This document shows positions 1 to 18,737 of a DNA stretch of 64,000 nucleotides, one piece after another. The notes beneath the pieces were generated by a model. That model searched no databases and was not told where the DNA came from. It saw nothing but the letters and a program-made list of their open reading frames with translations. Both the position numbers and the translations under genes were made by a program. Where the stretch lies: positions 62,001-126,000 of the forward strand of contig CAJNOI010000141.1 in assembly GCA_905250115.1 (NCBI GenBank), read 5' to 3'. The DNA comes from Adineta steineri. Lineage: Eukaryota > Rotifera > Eurotatoria > Adinetida > Adinetidae. Within the stretch, counting starts at the first letter, position 1. Every line of letters starts with the position of its first letter.

Positions 1-465
1 CATTATTCTTCATTTCATGTCGTTAGAATAAAATCAGAAGTAAATAAAGGTAGGTCGATAATAACCCGCTGCATTGCTTTATAATAATACTATTGATCAT
101 TTTATTGTTGTATAGATACACAGAAAAATCGAATTTTTTCTTTAAACAACCAATCTTCAAGTATCGAATAAGGTAATATATTTTTTAGATTGATATTTTT
201 ATGGTAAATCTCTTTTTCATATGGATTTCACGTGAATAAAAGATTGTTTGCCTTCATCTATCAAAATCTCTATTTTTAATCTACTCTTGAGGATGTTGGT
301 GTAGATAATATACTGTCCTTATTCTAATCCATGTCCTCAGCTACAATCGCACTCTTTTAAGATTTCTCAATGAGAAGAGTCATAGGATTATTAACAATTA
401 CTTATCAATTATTTCCTCATGTATTTTTCCTATGATAAGAAACATTTTTATTTAGGTTTTTGGTT
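1..465. other. intergenic / 5' flank of the Mesh-like gene
   Basis: AT-rich DNA with no supportable coding region. A pyrimidine/T stretch ending in TTTAG at about 454 lies just before the first ATG of the next gene, so a 5' untranslated exon could be spliced in here. This is only a possibility. Confidence 0.4.
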
Positions 466-3400
466 ATGCGGACAAAAATGCTGCGACTATTCATCTTCAT
501 TAGTATTCTTGTGTGCTCATCAAGCAGTCTACCATTAAGTGATTTCTTTCCTTTTGGACCTGAAATAGGAGATTCAACTGTACCAACAAATGATGATGAA
601 AGTGTTGGTCCTCTAGGTTTACCACACATATTTCCTTATTTTGATAACAATCACCGACAAATTTGGGTAGCTAATAATGGTCTTTTTTCATTTCTTTCGG
701 CGATCCCTCAATTTACTCCTGAACCGTTTCCATTAGCAAACGATCAACGACTGGTAACCGGTTTCTGGGCTGATATTGATACTCGAGGTGCAGTGAGCGG
801 CATTGGTAACAAAGTTTATTATCACATTTACACAGATGTATCTTTAACAGATACTACTACGGAGGTATTTACTAAAGCAAGTGGCTATGTACGAAGTTTC
901 TTTCCTCAACAACGCCCATTCGAACCTACAATGGTTATTACGGGTACTTGGTATCGTGTAGGGGCTTACTCAGGGAAAACAGATCGATTAAATACATTTC
1001 AAATTGTATTAGCTACTGATGAAGATCGTAGTTTTGTCTTTATACTTTACAATGATTTACAATGGGCTGGAACATCATATACCTCGGAACCTTACGCTCA
1101 AGCAGGTTTCAATGCTGGTGATGGAATTGCTTTCGAAATGCTTCCGTATTCACGTACACAAGATATTGTTAAATTAGTTAATGTTAGCAATGTTAATGTT
1201 CCTGGTCTATTTGTTTTTCGTGTTGATACTGATGAAATTGATGCTGGTGGATGTAGTACTAATATATCTGTAGCTACTGTTCGTCCACGTGTTAGCTCGC
1301 AACTTGGTTCTACGGCAATCAATCTTCAAGGACCTTGTTTCGATAATGTAACAATACCTAAATGTCAATTTGGTTCATCATCACAAGTTGTCGATGGTAT
1401 CATACTTGATGACTTTCGAGCCATATGTTTAACACCACTTGCACCTGTGCATGGTCCCGTAGCAGTCAGCCTATCGATTGACAATGGTGCTACATATATT
1501 CCAGCTGGTACTTTTACATATGCTCCATTAAAATTTGGTTCTGACGATGTGATTATTGAAATGAATAACGAAGATAATTTACTCAATCTTGGACAATATG
1601 TTACTCTTAAATGGCGTTTTTCAGAATCAATACAAAATACATTTCCAAATGAAACTATGATTGACATTGAATTATGGAAAATAACTCTTAATGATCGATC
1701 ACAATTACAACAGGACAATTCACCTGTAATACTTGCACAAGATTTACAATCCGCATCTACTTCGCTTCGTCTTCAACTGCCTGAAAATATCCAATCAATC
1801 ACAACATGCTTTATTCGAGTAGTGGCTCGTTCTGAATCAAAAAAATATGCTGGACTCAATACTGGTGTGCTCGTCGTACGCAGTCCGTCTGCATTTGCTT
1901 CTGAATCGTGTGTTGAATGGTCTCATCGACAACCGGAACCATCAACATGGAACGGCGGTAGTCTTCTTCCTTGCCCAATGACACGCACTCAAGCTGTAGC
2001 TGGTGGTCGTTGCTGTTATGAATCTGATAGTCAATGTTATCGGGGTAATCCTTTGTTAAACAATTGCTGGCTTCATCAAGCCCGTCCTCAATACGATGAA
2101 CAATCGGCTGTCGAATGTTATATAACGAAAGGTTCCAATCAGCATGGTGCTGGAGCTGAATGTTGTTACGATATTGAAGGACAATTAATCACACGTGGTA
2201 CAGGAGCAGGTACCGATGATCGATATCAACCTGTATCATCACCTGTTCAACATTTCTTCGATGATACTGTACCTTATTTACAATGTTGTATGATGAGTTC
2301 TAGTCCTGACTTATGCAGTACATATATGCGTTATCGACCACCACGAAGAGGTAGTAATACAATGGGTGAAAATGGTGGTACATGGGGTGATCCTCATTTT
2401 ACTACCCTCGATGGTACATCTTATACTTTCAATGGTTATGGAGAATATACTTATTTAGCTATTAGTGAGAACATTTCTCCACCAGGAGAATTTAATCCTT
2501 TGAGTCAAAACTTTACATTTATGTCACAAATACGTACTGTTCCACTCCCATCAAATGATGTTACTGTGACCAAAGGCTTTGCTGCTCGATCAAATAGTCC
2601 TGAAAGTCAATTAGTAAGTGTAATTGTTTCTCGTCGTGAAAATCCTGTTATACGTCGTGGCAATGAAATTCTTCAATTCGATGATAATATCGATACACTT
2701 TTTTTTCCTGAAATGACTATCGAAAGAAATTTAACGGATCGTAATGTGCTTATTCTCTCATGGACAGTAGGTGTAACCATTCAAATAAATTTCATTCAAA
2801 TAACATCACCAACAACAACACTCGTACTCAATGTTGCTGCTTCTGTAGCTGGTATATATCGTGGACGAACATACGGTTTATTAGGTACTTATGATGGTCA
2901 AGCTTCGAATGATTTACGAGCTCAAAACGGACAAATAATAAACGCTGATAGTTCACTTGAGCAGATCCATAGACAATTCGGTGTGACTTGGTCAATTGAT
3001 CCAATCACTTCTTTATTTCATTATGAAACCGATCAGTCAGCGATATTTTTTCATGAAAAAAATCAATTATTTACACCATCATTTATTGAACCAAGCAATT
3101 CGCAAGCAGAAGATGCATCTATTCGACATGCATGTAACATCGACCCTAGTTCTCTACCAGCTTCATGGAATATTGCTCAGCGTACATGTTACTATGATAT
3201 ATCTGTAACAAAAGATGAATCTTTTGGTCAAACATCATTAAATGCTGGTAATGAAATGTTATCAATTAAAGCTGATCAACGAAATCCACCTCTTTTCGAT
3301 ATTACACTTCCTGTTCACAAGGAAGCTAAAAAGGGAGATAAAATTCAACTGAAAATAGTTGCTTCAAGTGAATATCCATCAAGTGTTATTCAATTATCTG

Positions 3401-3633
3401 CAATCCATTTACCTCGAGATGCTAAATTCAATGTACAAACTGGTATGTTCGAATGGACAGCGATTGAAGGTACTGAACATGTTCGAATTCGAGCATTTGA
3501 TATGACATATAACTTAACAGCAACACATGAAATTGTCTTCGAAGTGGGACGAACCAATTACAGTCCTACTCAGTTTGAAGTGAAAATTTTACTTTTTTTT
3601 ACTGCTTTCTTATTTGCTTTTCTTTCTAAATGA
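466..3633 (+). CDS. Mesh-like NIDO-AMOP-vWD domain surface protein
   Basis: A single-exon gene of about 1055 aa. The first in-frame ATG is at 466 and is followed by a hydrophobic signal peptide (MLRLFIFISILVCSS). Domains in order are: a NIDO domain (about residues 55-250, with GFWADIDTRG and a GYV...TFQIVLATD core); an IPT/immunoglobulin-like stretch; a cysteine-rich AMOP domain (about 480-590, with WSHRQPEPSTW, RCCYE and ECCYD); and a vWD domain (about 636-840, with GTWGDPHFTTLDG, the usual start). The C-terminus is a short hydrophobic tail that could be a membrane anchor or GPI signal. This order matches the Mesh/SUSD2 family of extracellular adhesion and septate-junction proteins; I do not see a sushi domain. 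An AATAAA-like signal lies shortly downstream. The family call is firm; the cellular role is inferred. Confidence 0.85.
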   Translation: MRTKMLRLFIFISILVCSSSSLPLSDFFPFGPEIGDSTVPTNDDESVGPLGLPHIFPYFDNNHRQIWVANNGLFSFLSAIPQFTPEPFPLANDQRLVTGFWADIDTRGAVSGIGNKVYYHIYTDVSLTDTTTEVFTKASGYVRSFFPQQRPFEPTMVITGTWYRVGAYSGKTDRLNTFQIVLATDEDRSFVFILYNDLQWAGTSYTSEPYAQAGFNAGDGIAFEMLPYSRTQDIVKLVNVSNVNVPGLFVFRVDTDEIDAGGCSTNISVATVRPRVSSQLGSTAINLQGPCFDNVTIPKCQFGSSSQVVDGIILDDFRAICLTPLAPVHGPVAVSLSIDNGATYIPAGTFTYAPLKFGSDDVIIEMNNEDNLLNLGQYVTLKWRFSESIQNTFPNETMIDIELWKITLNDRSQLQQDNSPVILAQDLQSASTSLRLQLPENIQSITTCFIRVVARSESKKYAGLNTGVLVVRSPSAFASESCVEWSHRQPEPSTWNGGSLLPCPMTRTQAVAGGRCCYESDSQCYRGNPLLNNCWLHQARPQYDEQSAVECYITKGSNQHGAGAECCYDIEGQLITRGTGAGTDDRYQPVSSPVQHFFDDTVPYLQCCMMSSSPDLCSTYMRYRPPRRGSNTMGENGGTWGDPHFTTLDGTSYTFNGYGEYTYLAISENISPPGEFNPLSQNFTFMSQIRTVPLPSNDVTVTKGFAARSNSPESQLVSVIVSRRENPVIRRGNEILQFDDNIDTLFFPEMTIERNLTDRNVLILSWTVGVTIQINFIQITSPTTTLVLNVAASVAGIYRGRTYGLLGTYDGQASNDLRAQNGQIINADSSLEQIHRQFGVTWSIDPITSLFHYETDQSAIFFHEKNQLFTPSFIEPSNSQAEDASIRHACNIDPSSLPASWNIAQRTCYYDISVTKDESFGQTSLNAGNEMLSIKADQRNPPLFDITLPVHKEAKKGDKIQLKIVASSEYPSSVIQLSAIHLPRDAKFNVQTGMFEWTAIEGTEHVRIRAFDMTYNLTATHEIVFEVGRTNYSPTQFEVKILLFFTAFLFAFLSK

Positions 3634-4078
3634 AAAAAATAATATACTATCTACTTAATTATACTCCTGACATATTAATTCTTATTCTTGTATGTACTTT
3701 GGAAAAATTATAATAATAAATATTCTATCAATACATTAGTTTTTTTTGTTTTGCTTTTGTCTCTTGTCATTCATTCCCTATGTCATACAAAAAAAGAACA
3801 TTATTTTTGCCACTAGACCAGTTCAATACATGGAAAAACTAAATTCCTTTTTCGCATGCCACAAATGAACTATCAATTGCATACGTTATCCATGGATTTA
3901 TTCCTTGTTTATAACATAATTCAAAAAATATGCGAAAAATAAGAATAAAGAACAAACAAAAAGAAAAACAGTTTGTCGTAGGGATTAGCACTATATAAAA
4001 AAAAAAGAACACAGACATCGAAAATACATACAGAAATATATTGAAAATAGCTTTACAAAAAAAGGAAAAACATTCAAA
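3634..4078. other. convergent intergenic spacer
   Basis: 3' flanks of two convergent genes. It has AATAAA-type polyadenylation hexamers near 3713 and A/T-rich tracts. I see no gene. Confidence 0.5.
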
Positions 4079-11450
<7,372 letters not shown>

Positions 11451-12233
11451 ATCCTTAGATCTTTCTTATTCATATGAAAAGATATTTTCTTAGAGTATCA
11501 TCTTATCTATTTCCTAGTATTTTCCAAAACAACAGAATACATAAAAGAAAAAAAAAGCCTAATAGAACTTGTTTTTTTTATATATAGTATATAGTCTTCT
11601 TCTTATTTGGCATTATTTATGTCACGCAATAAAATATTATGATTATTAATACAATTCTATTTTTTTTAAGAGTTTGACTATAGAAATAATTTCTTTTACA
11701 GAAATTTTGTTTTTTTTCAATGACCTTTTTAAATCTATTAATCATATATAAAAAAAATTATAACACTATCGACAATTTTTTCTAGATAATATTTGTCAAC
11801 ATCATAAATAAGACCTTATAATATCTATCTAGTTCGAAAATGATTGATGATACAAAATAGAATCTATGACATATCTAGGCTTTAATTTTATGCTTCAATA
11901 AACATATTAATCAATTGAACAATTAAAAATTCTATTTTATTTCATATCTCTATTATCATCATCATCATCAATGAAAAACAAAGCAATAAATTTCATTTAA
12001 AATGAAATATGATTGTAAATCATTTGTTAAGAAATATAATTCTATTAATAAGAAACTATAAATGCAATTTAACAGATCTAGGAAAAGAAATTCTATCATA
12101 TTTCATATGATTGACTATCAATTAGACTTTCTCATATTCTTTTTGGTAACATTTCATCAATTATTAATTTATCAATATTAATGCGCATGTCTATGTCTTT
12201 AAATACAAAAAAGGAAAAGAATCGTTATATATA
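11451..12233. other. intergenic: Unc13 promoter region and 3' flank of the next gene
   Basis: AT-rich, with a short ATC triplet run near 11955. No coding region or RNA gene is seen. Unc13 transcription should start somewhere here. Confidence 0.4.
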
Positions 12234-13055
12234 TTATTCTTCAATAATATCATAAGTTTCAATTGTTTCTTCAGTTATAATTGGCATTGGTGTTGGTTTT
12301 GTTGGTTGTATTGTTTGTAAAACAAATGAACAAACTTTTTCACGTAATTTCGCCATATATAAACGTATCATTGCTAATCGTGATAAACGTGAAAAATTTA
12401 AACTTGTTTTTGTATCAAATAAATATGGTTCTTGTGATAGATCCATTGATTGAGGTAAATGACTATAGGATGTTCTATGATTGGCTTTTGTTAAAAGAAG
12501 TGCACGTGGTGTTGCATGTTTTAAAAATGTCCATTCAATCGATGTTATATCCATTAATGATAGATGTTTTGATAAAAGTAAAGTTTGTTCCGGAATTTTT
12601 AGATTTAAATCTGGTAAACTTCGATGAAATGGACGTTTTATTATTATTTGATTTTCATATAATGATTCAACATCAAATGCTATTTTAGGTGATACAAAAT
12701 TATTTTTAAGAAATTCTTCTATTGTAAAATCATAATTTGCCATTGGAGTTAATATATCACTTATAAGTGATGATTGTCGTGATAGAGTATTATTACGTCC
12801 ACTACCACCTATTTGTGATGACATATCAAATTCAAGAAAACGATTACGTAAAATTTCAGCCATTTCATTTACATCATAGGTTGATAATGCATCTGATTCA
12901 GGTAAATTACGTGAAAAATCTGATTTATCCCATTCTAAATCATCACCATAGAGACTTTCTCCAACTCCTGATGATGTTGCTGTTGTTGAACGACGACGAA
13001 ATAATTTCGTTACGGAATTTGATCGTGAACCAGGATTTGAATACATTATTTCCAT
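12234..13055 (-). CDS. uncharacterised serine-rich single-exon protein
   Basis: An open frame of 273 codons with an ATG start (MEIMYSNPGSRS) and a clean stop after an acidic tail (ETIETYDIIEE). The N-terminus is basic and serine-rich (LFRRRSTTATSSG). The middle has an amphipathic stretch (VNEMAEILRNRFLEFD). There is no signal peptide or membrane segment. It lies upstream of Unc13 on the same strand but has its own stop, so it is a separate gene. I recognise no family. The codon use (AT-rich third positions) and long open frame support coding. Confidence 0.55.
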   Translation of the reverse strand: MEIMYSNPGSRSNSVTKLFRRRSTTATSSGVGESLYGDDLEWDKSDFSRNLPESDALSTYDVNEMAEILRNRFLEFDMSSQIGGSGRNNTLSRQSSLISDILTPMANYDFTIEEFLKNNFVSPKIAFDVESLYENQIIIKRPFHRSLPDLNLKIPEQTLLLSKHLSLMDITSIEWTFLKHATPRALLLTKANHRTSYSHLPQSMDLSQEPYLFDTKTSLNFSRLSRLAMIRLYMAKLREKVCSFVLQTIQPTKPTPMPIITEETIETYDIIEE

Positions 13056-15769
13056 ATATTATGTTTGTAACAGCAGGGAATCGAGTATTTATCAAACGAA
13101 TTGAGAAAAAAAAGAAAACGAGAGAACAAAACAAAAAAAAAAAAAAAAGTTTTTTTTCTACTCGTTTTCTTTCATTATTATTAAAGAAGACACAAAAAAA
13201 TATATAGAGAAAAGCGGCAGCTGCTACAAAACATAGTCCATCAGCGTTTGATGATTTATCAAACGACAAAAAAAAAACTTAATTATTGAAGTATATTCAT
13301 TCGCATGTTGAATGATACATCAACAAGAAAATCATACTGACACAGCTGTAGATGTGTCATTGTATGATCAAAAAAAGATTTCTTTAAATAGAAACGAAAC
13401 GTTTTCATCGACATTGATGAATCAAATATTAGCACAAATTATTAATATTTAACATAAATTTTCAATATTTTTTTCTTAACGAGTTTAATAAGTGCATGAG
13501 AAATGTTGTGTAATATAGCACGTGTTCCTATTATGACTTAGACAATCGAACAGGCTTTTACACACATGCGTAATACTATTAAAAAAATATATCGATGCCT
13601 CGATGTTACAGGATGCAGATGACAAATAGTTATTTTAAGAAATTATAGAGACCTCGAAATGAACTATGACTATTACAATCTTTTTTTTGTTCCCTATGAT
13701 TATAAGTATATTTCTATTAGAATCAAGTCTAGCCGAACAAGTGAGTTATTAAACCTAATCAATTAATTATTCTATTTCTTTCTATTAAAATCAATTCCCA
13801 TATCAGATGATGAGATAATCAAAAATTCGTTGTTTTTCAATAATAGACAAACAAAATCTCAANNNNNNNNNNNNNNNNNNNNNNNNNNNNNNNNNNNNNN
13901 NNNNNNNNNNNNNNNNNNNNNNNNNNNNNNNNNNNNNNNNNNNNNNNNNNNNNNNNNNNNNNTATTATGAAAAATACGATCACCGTAAGAATACTCATTT
14001 TTCATAATAATCTCTAATTATTCGTCCTTGTGAAGCCCAGCCACTGTCAGAGAGATTAATGTATCACTCTACTAGGGCACTTAATCGAAAGATATATCTT
14101 TGTTATTATTAAGGAAAGTATATCGTTTACTTCGTACATTTCTTAGTAAAGACAATGCTGACTTTACTATTTTAATCGACATTCAATGTTAACTATAGTT
14201 TTATAGAACAATTCAATAAAAGATACAAGTATTTATATATTTTATTTTATAATCGTATTGCAGAAGTTTAAAGAAAGAAAAGATTCATCAAAGTCTTTCA
14301 AAATCTTGAATCTTAGTAGACTTTATTACTGACTCCTGTAGTAATTAGTAACACTTCGGCTGTAAAAGGAAAAAGAACAATTTATTAAAATACAATCATA
14401 TTTTTTACTATTTTCTTTTCTTTTATCATAGACAAAAAAGTATAGAATTTATAAATCTATTAAAGAAAAACTGTTCTTATAATTGAATGAGAAGAAATTG
14501 ACAAGGTATAAATCCTTCCTTGAGAGCTTTGAATAATAATAAGACAGATATTTTTGTTTTGCAAATTGATGTGGTCCCTAGAGATCACGTTATTATAAGG
14601 AAAATTATAACTAAGTAATAGATGAAAGCGTCAATATTTCTATATGTGTTTATGCTAAAAGAATTTATTCTTGTACAAAATTAAAGTCGTTGAAAAATTT
14701 TTGAAAATTATTTTTAATCGTATGTGAAAGATATACAAGCTCATCTTGAGATTGATTATATGATCTTCCATTTCCATATATCAAGAAGTAATTAGCACTC
14801 TTTTATACCAAATATAAATAGAAAGAGACTACCCCTCTTTATTTTTTATATACAAAGTCTGCTGGTTGATGATTACATTGTTGTTATTGCTGTGTTGATT
14901 TTATCGATCTTTCTTATTAAGACAATATTTGCTAAAATAATAATTTCTATGATGATAAACACAGCAGTAACATCATTAACAAGTAATCCAGACCCAATTT
15001 TATAATAAAACAGAAATCTATTTACAAATAAGATTTTTTTTTTATTACTAATTACAAAAAGATCGAATATGAATAATAATGTAGATAAAAGGACATCTTT
15101 TTTGGAAGAATTTTTAAGTAATACAGATACAGCCGACGTTATTTCGAATGTAGTATTTATTCTAGTCGACAAGTTCCTATAATGATAAAATAAAACTGTT
15201 TATTATTAAGGAAATCTTGAGAGTTTGACATAATACTAGAAAAAGATGATATTATTGTTAAGTCAAATAACGGTTCAGTTTCAATCCAGCAAAAGCTTGA
15301 AAAAATAGTTAACTTACTTAAAATACTCTAAGCTATCATTTATTATACATCGAATAAATTCTTCCACACACACACGGTCTTGAAAATTTATATAATTTGG
15401 AATATTTATTTTAGATACACCTATAGTAAGAAAATAGATTATGTCTAGAATAAAGGTTTATGAAGAGAAAAATATGGGTTAAGTTCCTCCACAATTATAA
15501 AATATATAAATATAGGCATCTAGGGATAAATTTTTGTTAATATGATACGTACATATGTTGCTTATAGACCACATGGATGACATTTGATTTACAGCATGCT
15601 TGTCGCTAATATCAACAAAAAAATACGTACGACACGTATTGTAACCTTCATTCATCTATTATTTCATAGAAATGTTATCAAAAAACACAACCTTATTGCG
15701 TTTATCATGAAAATCAGCGTATGTAAAACATATATTTTTTTTTAAATATTTTTTCAAGAATATTATAAT
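13056..15769. other. long intergenic region including the assembly gap
   Basis: It contains poly-A and poly-T runs near 13130-13155, the N gap, and AT-rich DNA. An open frame of about 99 codons at 14873-15172 (minus) is hydrophobic, low in complexity and unsupported. No convincing gene or RNA is seen. Confidence 0.4.
13863..13962. other. assembly gap (100 N)
   Basis: Exactly 100 undetermined bases, the usual placeholder for a scaffold join of unknown size. Order and distance across it are not proven by the sequence. Confidence 0.98.
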
Positions 15770-16916
15770 TTATTCGTATTTTAATTGAATCCATGTTAAT
15801 ATAAAATATAGTTTTTTCGAAATAGAAAATTCAATTTCATTAAGATTAATCCATGATGGAAATTCAATCACTTTCGATATATTATATTTAAGTGAAACTA
15901 TTTTCGAATAAATCACTTTTTTTTCTCTGCGACCAATAATATTTAATTGACAAATATCATCAGAAGAATTAATAGACATTATTTCACATGCATAAAGTAT
16001 AAATGTTTGCTTGATTGAAGATGATATTACCATTGGATTTTTCCCATCATTATGAATGATAGATGTGTAACCACGTGAGAAAACAGACAGTCTATCATAA
16101 TTTTTTTGTGAATTTATTAATCGAGCATTTTCTTCGTTTGTATATCGAACATTAATCCAATTTAAACCAGCATAACCATCTTGTATTGAACCAAATTTAT
16201 TTTCCGTGAGTAATGATTCGAATGTTATTGGTCGATTGTTTGATGATGTTGTAGAATTATCTATTAATAAAAATGTATAATAAAATAAAGAAGAATTTTT
16301 GGATGTTTTTACTTTGAATTGATACTGATTTAATTTTATATTGATGAAGTTCATTTTCTAATTGTTGACATCTTTGATAAAGTTGATTTATTTCTACTTT
16401 TAATTGTTGATTTTCATTATGATTTACTTTCGGAGATGAAATTTGTTGTTCTAAATAACGATTTCTTGTTAGAATCTCACTGAGTACTGGACGAATTTGT
16501 TCATAAGGACATTGTTGAACATGAAAAGAAAGTTGATCACGACGACCATTCCATGGACATCGAATATCAGCTGCTGTACATAAACAATTCATTTGTTTTC
16601 GACATATTTTTAAATGATCTTCAAAAGATCCACGTTCAATTCGTTTTTTTTCACAGAATTTACATTTAACTAAAAGACTATCCAGCATATTTAGTATAAG
16701 ACGTGTTTTAACAGGCATTATATTATTAATATTTTCAATAGAAGAACGACATAAAGGACAAGATTTATTTATTTGAATTTGTTGTAAAATACATGTATAA
16801 CAAAATGTATGATCACAAGATGTTACATATGGTTTTTCAAATGGATCATTACAAATAGCACATTTAAGATTATCATCAATTGACGATTCATTTAAATATT
16901 CATAATCTATCGACAT
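15770..16916 (-). CDS. RING / TRAF-type zinc-finger E3 ligase-like protein with C-terminal beta-rich domain
   Basis: Two exons, 16916-16313 and 16260-15770, joined by a 52-base intron (donor GTAAAA, acceptor TAATAG) that keeps frame. The N-terminal RING spans about residues 18-58 (CAICNDPFEKPYVTSC, then CDHTFCYTC and CPLC). A TRAF-type zinc-finger segment follows (about 85-140: CKFCEKK, CRKQMNCLC, IRCPWNGRRDQL, HVQQCPYE), then a short coiled coil (about 150-195). The RING suggests ubiquitin transfer. The C-terminal 160 residues are not a recognisable MATH domain. They carry a FESLL...YAGLNWINV...GY pattern that I associate with uncharacterised beta-sandwich domains, so the substrate is unknown. 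Confidence 0.8.
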
Positions 16917-18737
16917 ATTTGTATTCTATTGTCTATTTACGAATAAATAAAAAAATATATCTATAACATAAAAAAATTAAATCATATTATTGTGTTTAGG
17001 AATATTTAACAAGTATATAACGTATTTATCTTATCTTATAGTTCTTTATATATTCTCTATGTTTATTTTGTTGTCATGTTTTTATTTTTATTATCTACAT
17101 TTTACACATATTATTAGATATGACTAAGAAAAGTTCTATAGAACAGAGATGAATCATTGATATTTTTTTTATTGAAAATATTGTCTGTTAATTATTATAT
17201 ATTTAAAGTGTACCCCTAGATGGAAAAAAGCACATATAAAGTGGTCCATAAACACTGATAAGAAATTTTAATATCTCTACTTCAGTTTTATGAAACAGGT
17301 CGAGTTTTTAGTTATTGGTAGAATTGTTTTTTATATTTATAATGCATGTAAATACCACTTGGAAATCTTAAAGTGGCTTATAAAAGAAATTTTTATCTGT
17401 TATATAAAAGATGAAAAATGCATGTTGAAGTATTCTTTGGCTAGTTTTTAGTTGTCATACGACATGAGGAAATTAGATTAAAAGTCATGATTTTCAGCGA
17501 AAACATATTTCTTATTTAGTATCAGGTAAAATATCTTATCCAGGTGTTTTTTTTGTTGTCTGTAGTCCACCCTATATAACATCTAAATTAACATGTTTAT
17601 TATTATAAAAATGACAAAAGCATTTGACATTTATTAAGTATTTATAAGTAAAAAGAGAATGACATTATAGAAAAGATAATTATAGTTCGACTTTTTTTGT
17701 CTAATACATAATCAATGTCATTGGAAGTTAAAAAGAACGAAAATACGATCTTCAATTTATTTTACTTTTTGAACTTGGATTTTTTTTTGAAAAAAATAGT
17801 ACCAAATTTATTTCTTCATGTATACAGGTGTATGATTATTCAATAATAGTCATTTAAAAACAGCTGTTATTTATCTCACCAATGTTTCATATTTCAACTG
17901 AAGTTTTTTTTCCTCATAAAATTCTTTCTATTCAATCCATAGTTGTTTATTAATTATGAATTTTCTTTTTAAAATAATAACACGTAGTATAATATTCTTT
18001 TGTCGCACGATCAATATATATATGAAAAAGAAAACCACGTACTATATTCATTTCAAGGTCAAAGATAAATGAATATATACTATCATTGACTTCTGACAAA
18101 AAAAACCCGTATACTATTAGATTCTATCTATCAAAGGACTTTTCTAGCCGACAGTCACCTTTTGTTTTCTTCATAAAAAGGTGTTAAGGTAATATACAAA
18201 CATGTCAATGTTTATATATTTGAGTAGAATATGTAACACACTAGTATAATAAATCATCTCTCTATTGATTGTCATAAATTTTATTTCTTAGTAAATATTT
18301 TAATAATAAAATTTTCTAACAAAAAAAAAACAATTTATTGCAAATATGAAAATAAAATAGATTAGAATGTATGATATGACTTTATTTTTCTTTCTATCAG
18401 TCTATAATATTACAATGGATTGTACATCGTTGGTTAGTTCTACCTTGAGAAAAAAAAAAGAATAAATATCGTAGTTAGTGAAAAGAAAAAGAAAATAATA
18501 AATGACTATGCGTAAGAATGCAAGAGAAAAGAGAGAACGATAAAAAACATTGAAAATCAGTATAGTTTTTACTTTTACGGTGCATACACTACCAGTGGTA
18601 CCTGTATAATAAAATAAAATTTCAGTTACAAAATACGATTCATTTTTTTTATATCAATCTTATTGATTGACAATATCATATTACTTCATTTTTGCCTGAT
18701 TTTCAGATTGACTTTTTAATCTTCTCTTATCACATCT
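16917..18737. other. intergenic region between divergent genes
   Basis: 1.8 kb of AT-rich DNA containing the promoters of the RING gene (-) and the chloride transporter (+). No coding region, RNA gene or obvious repeat family was seen. Confidence 0.4.

Noticed and set aside
12281..13207. Plus-strand open frames opposite the serine-rich gene
   Set aside because: Antisense shadows of the 12234-13055 frame; strongly hydrophobic because AT-rich codons are read in reverse.
14873..15172. Open frame of 99 codons on the minus strand
   Set aside because: Hydrophobic, low-complexity translation of AT-rich DNA with no recognisable motif, neighbour exon or splice context.
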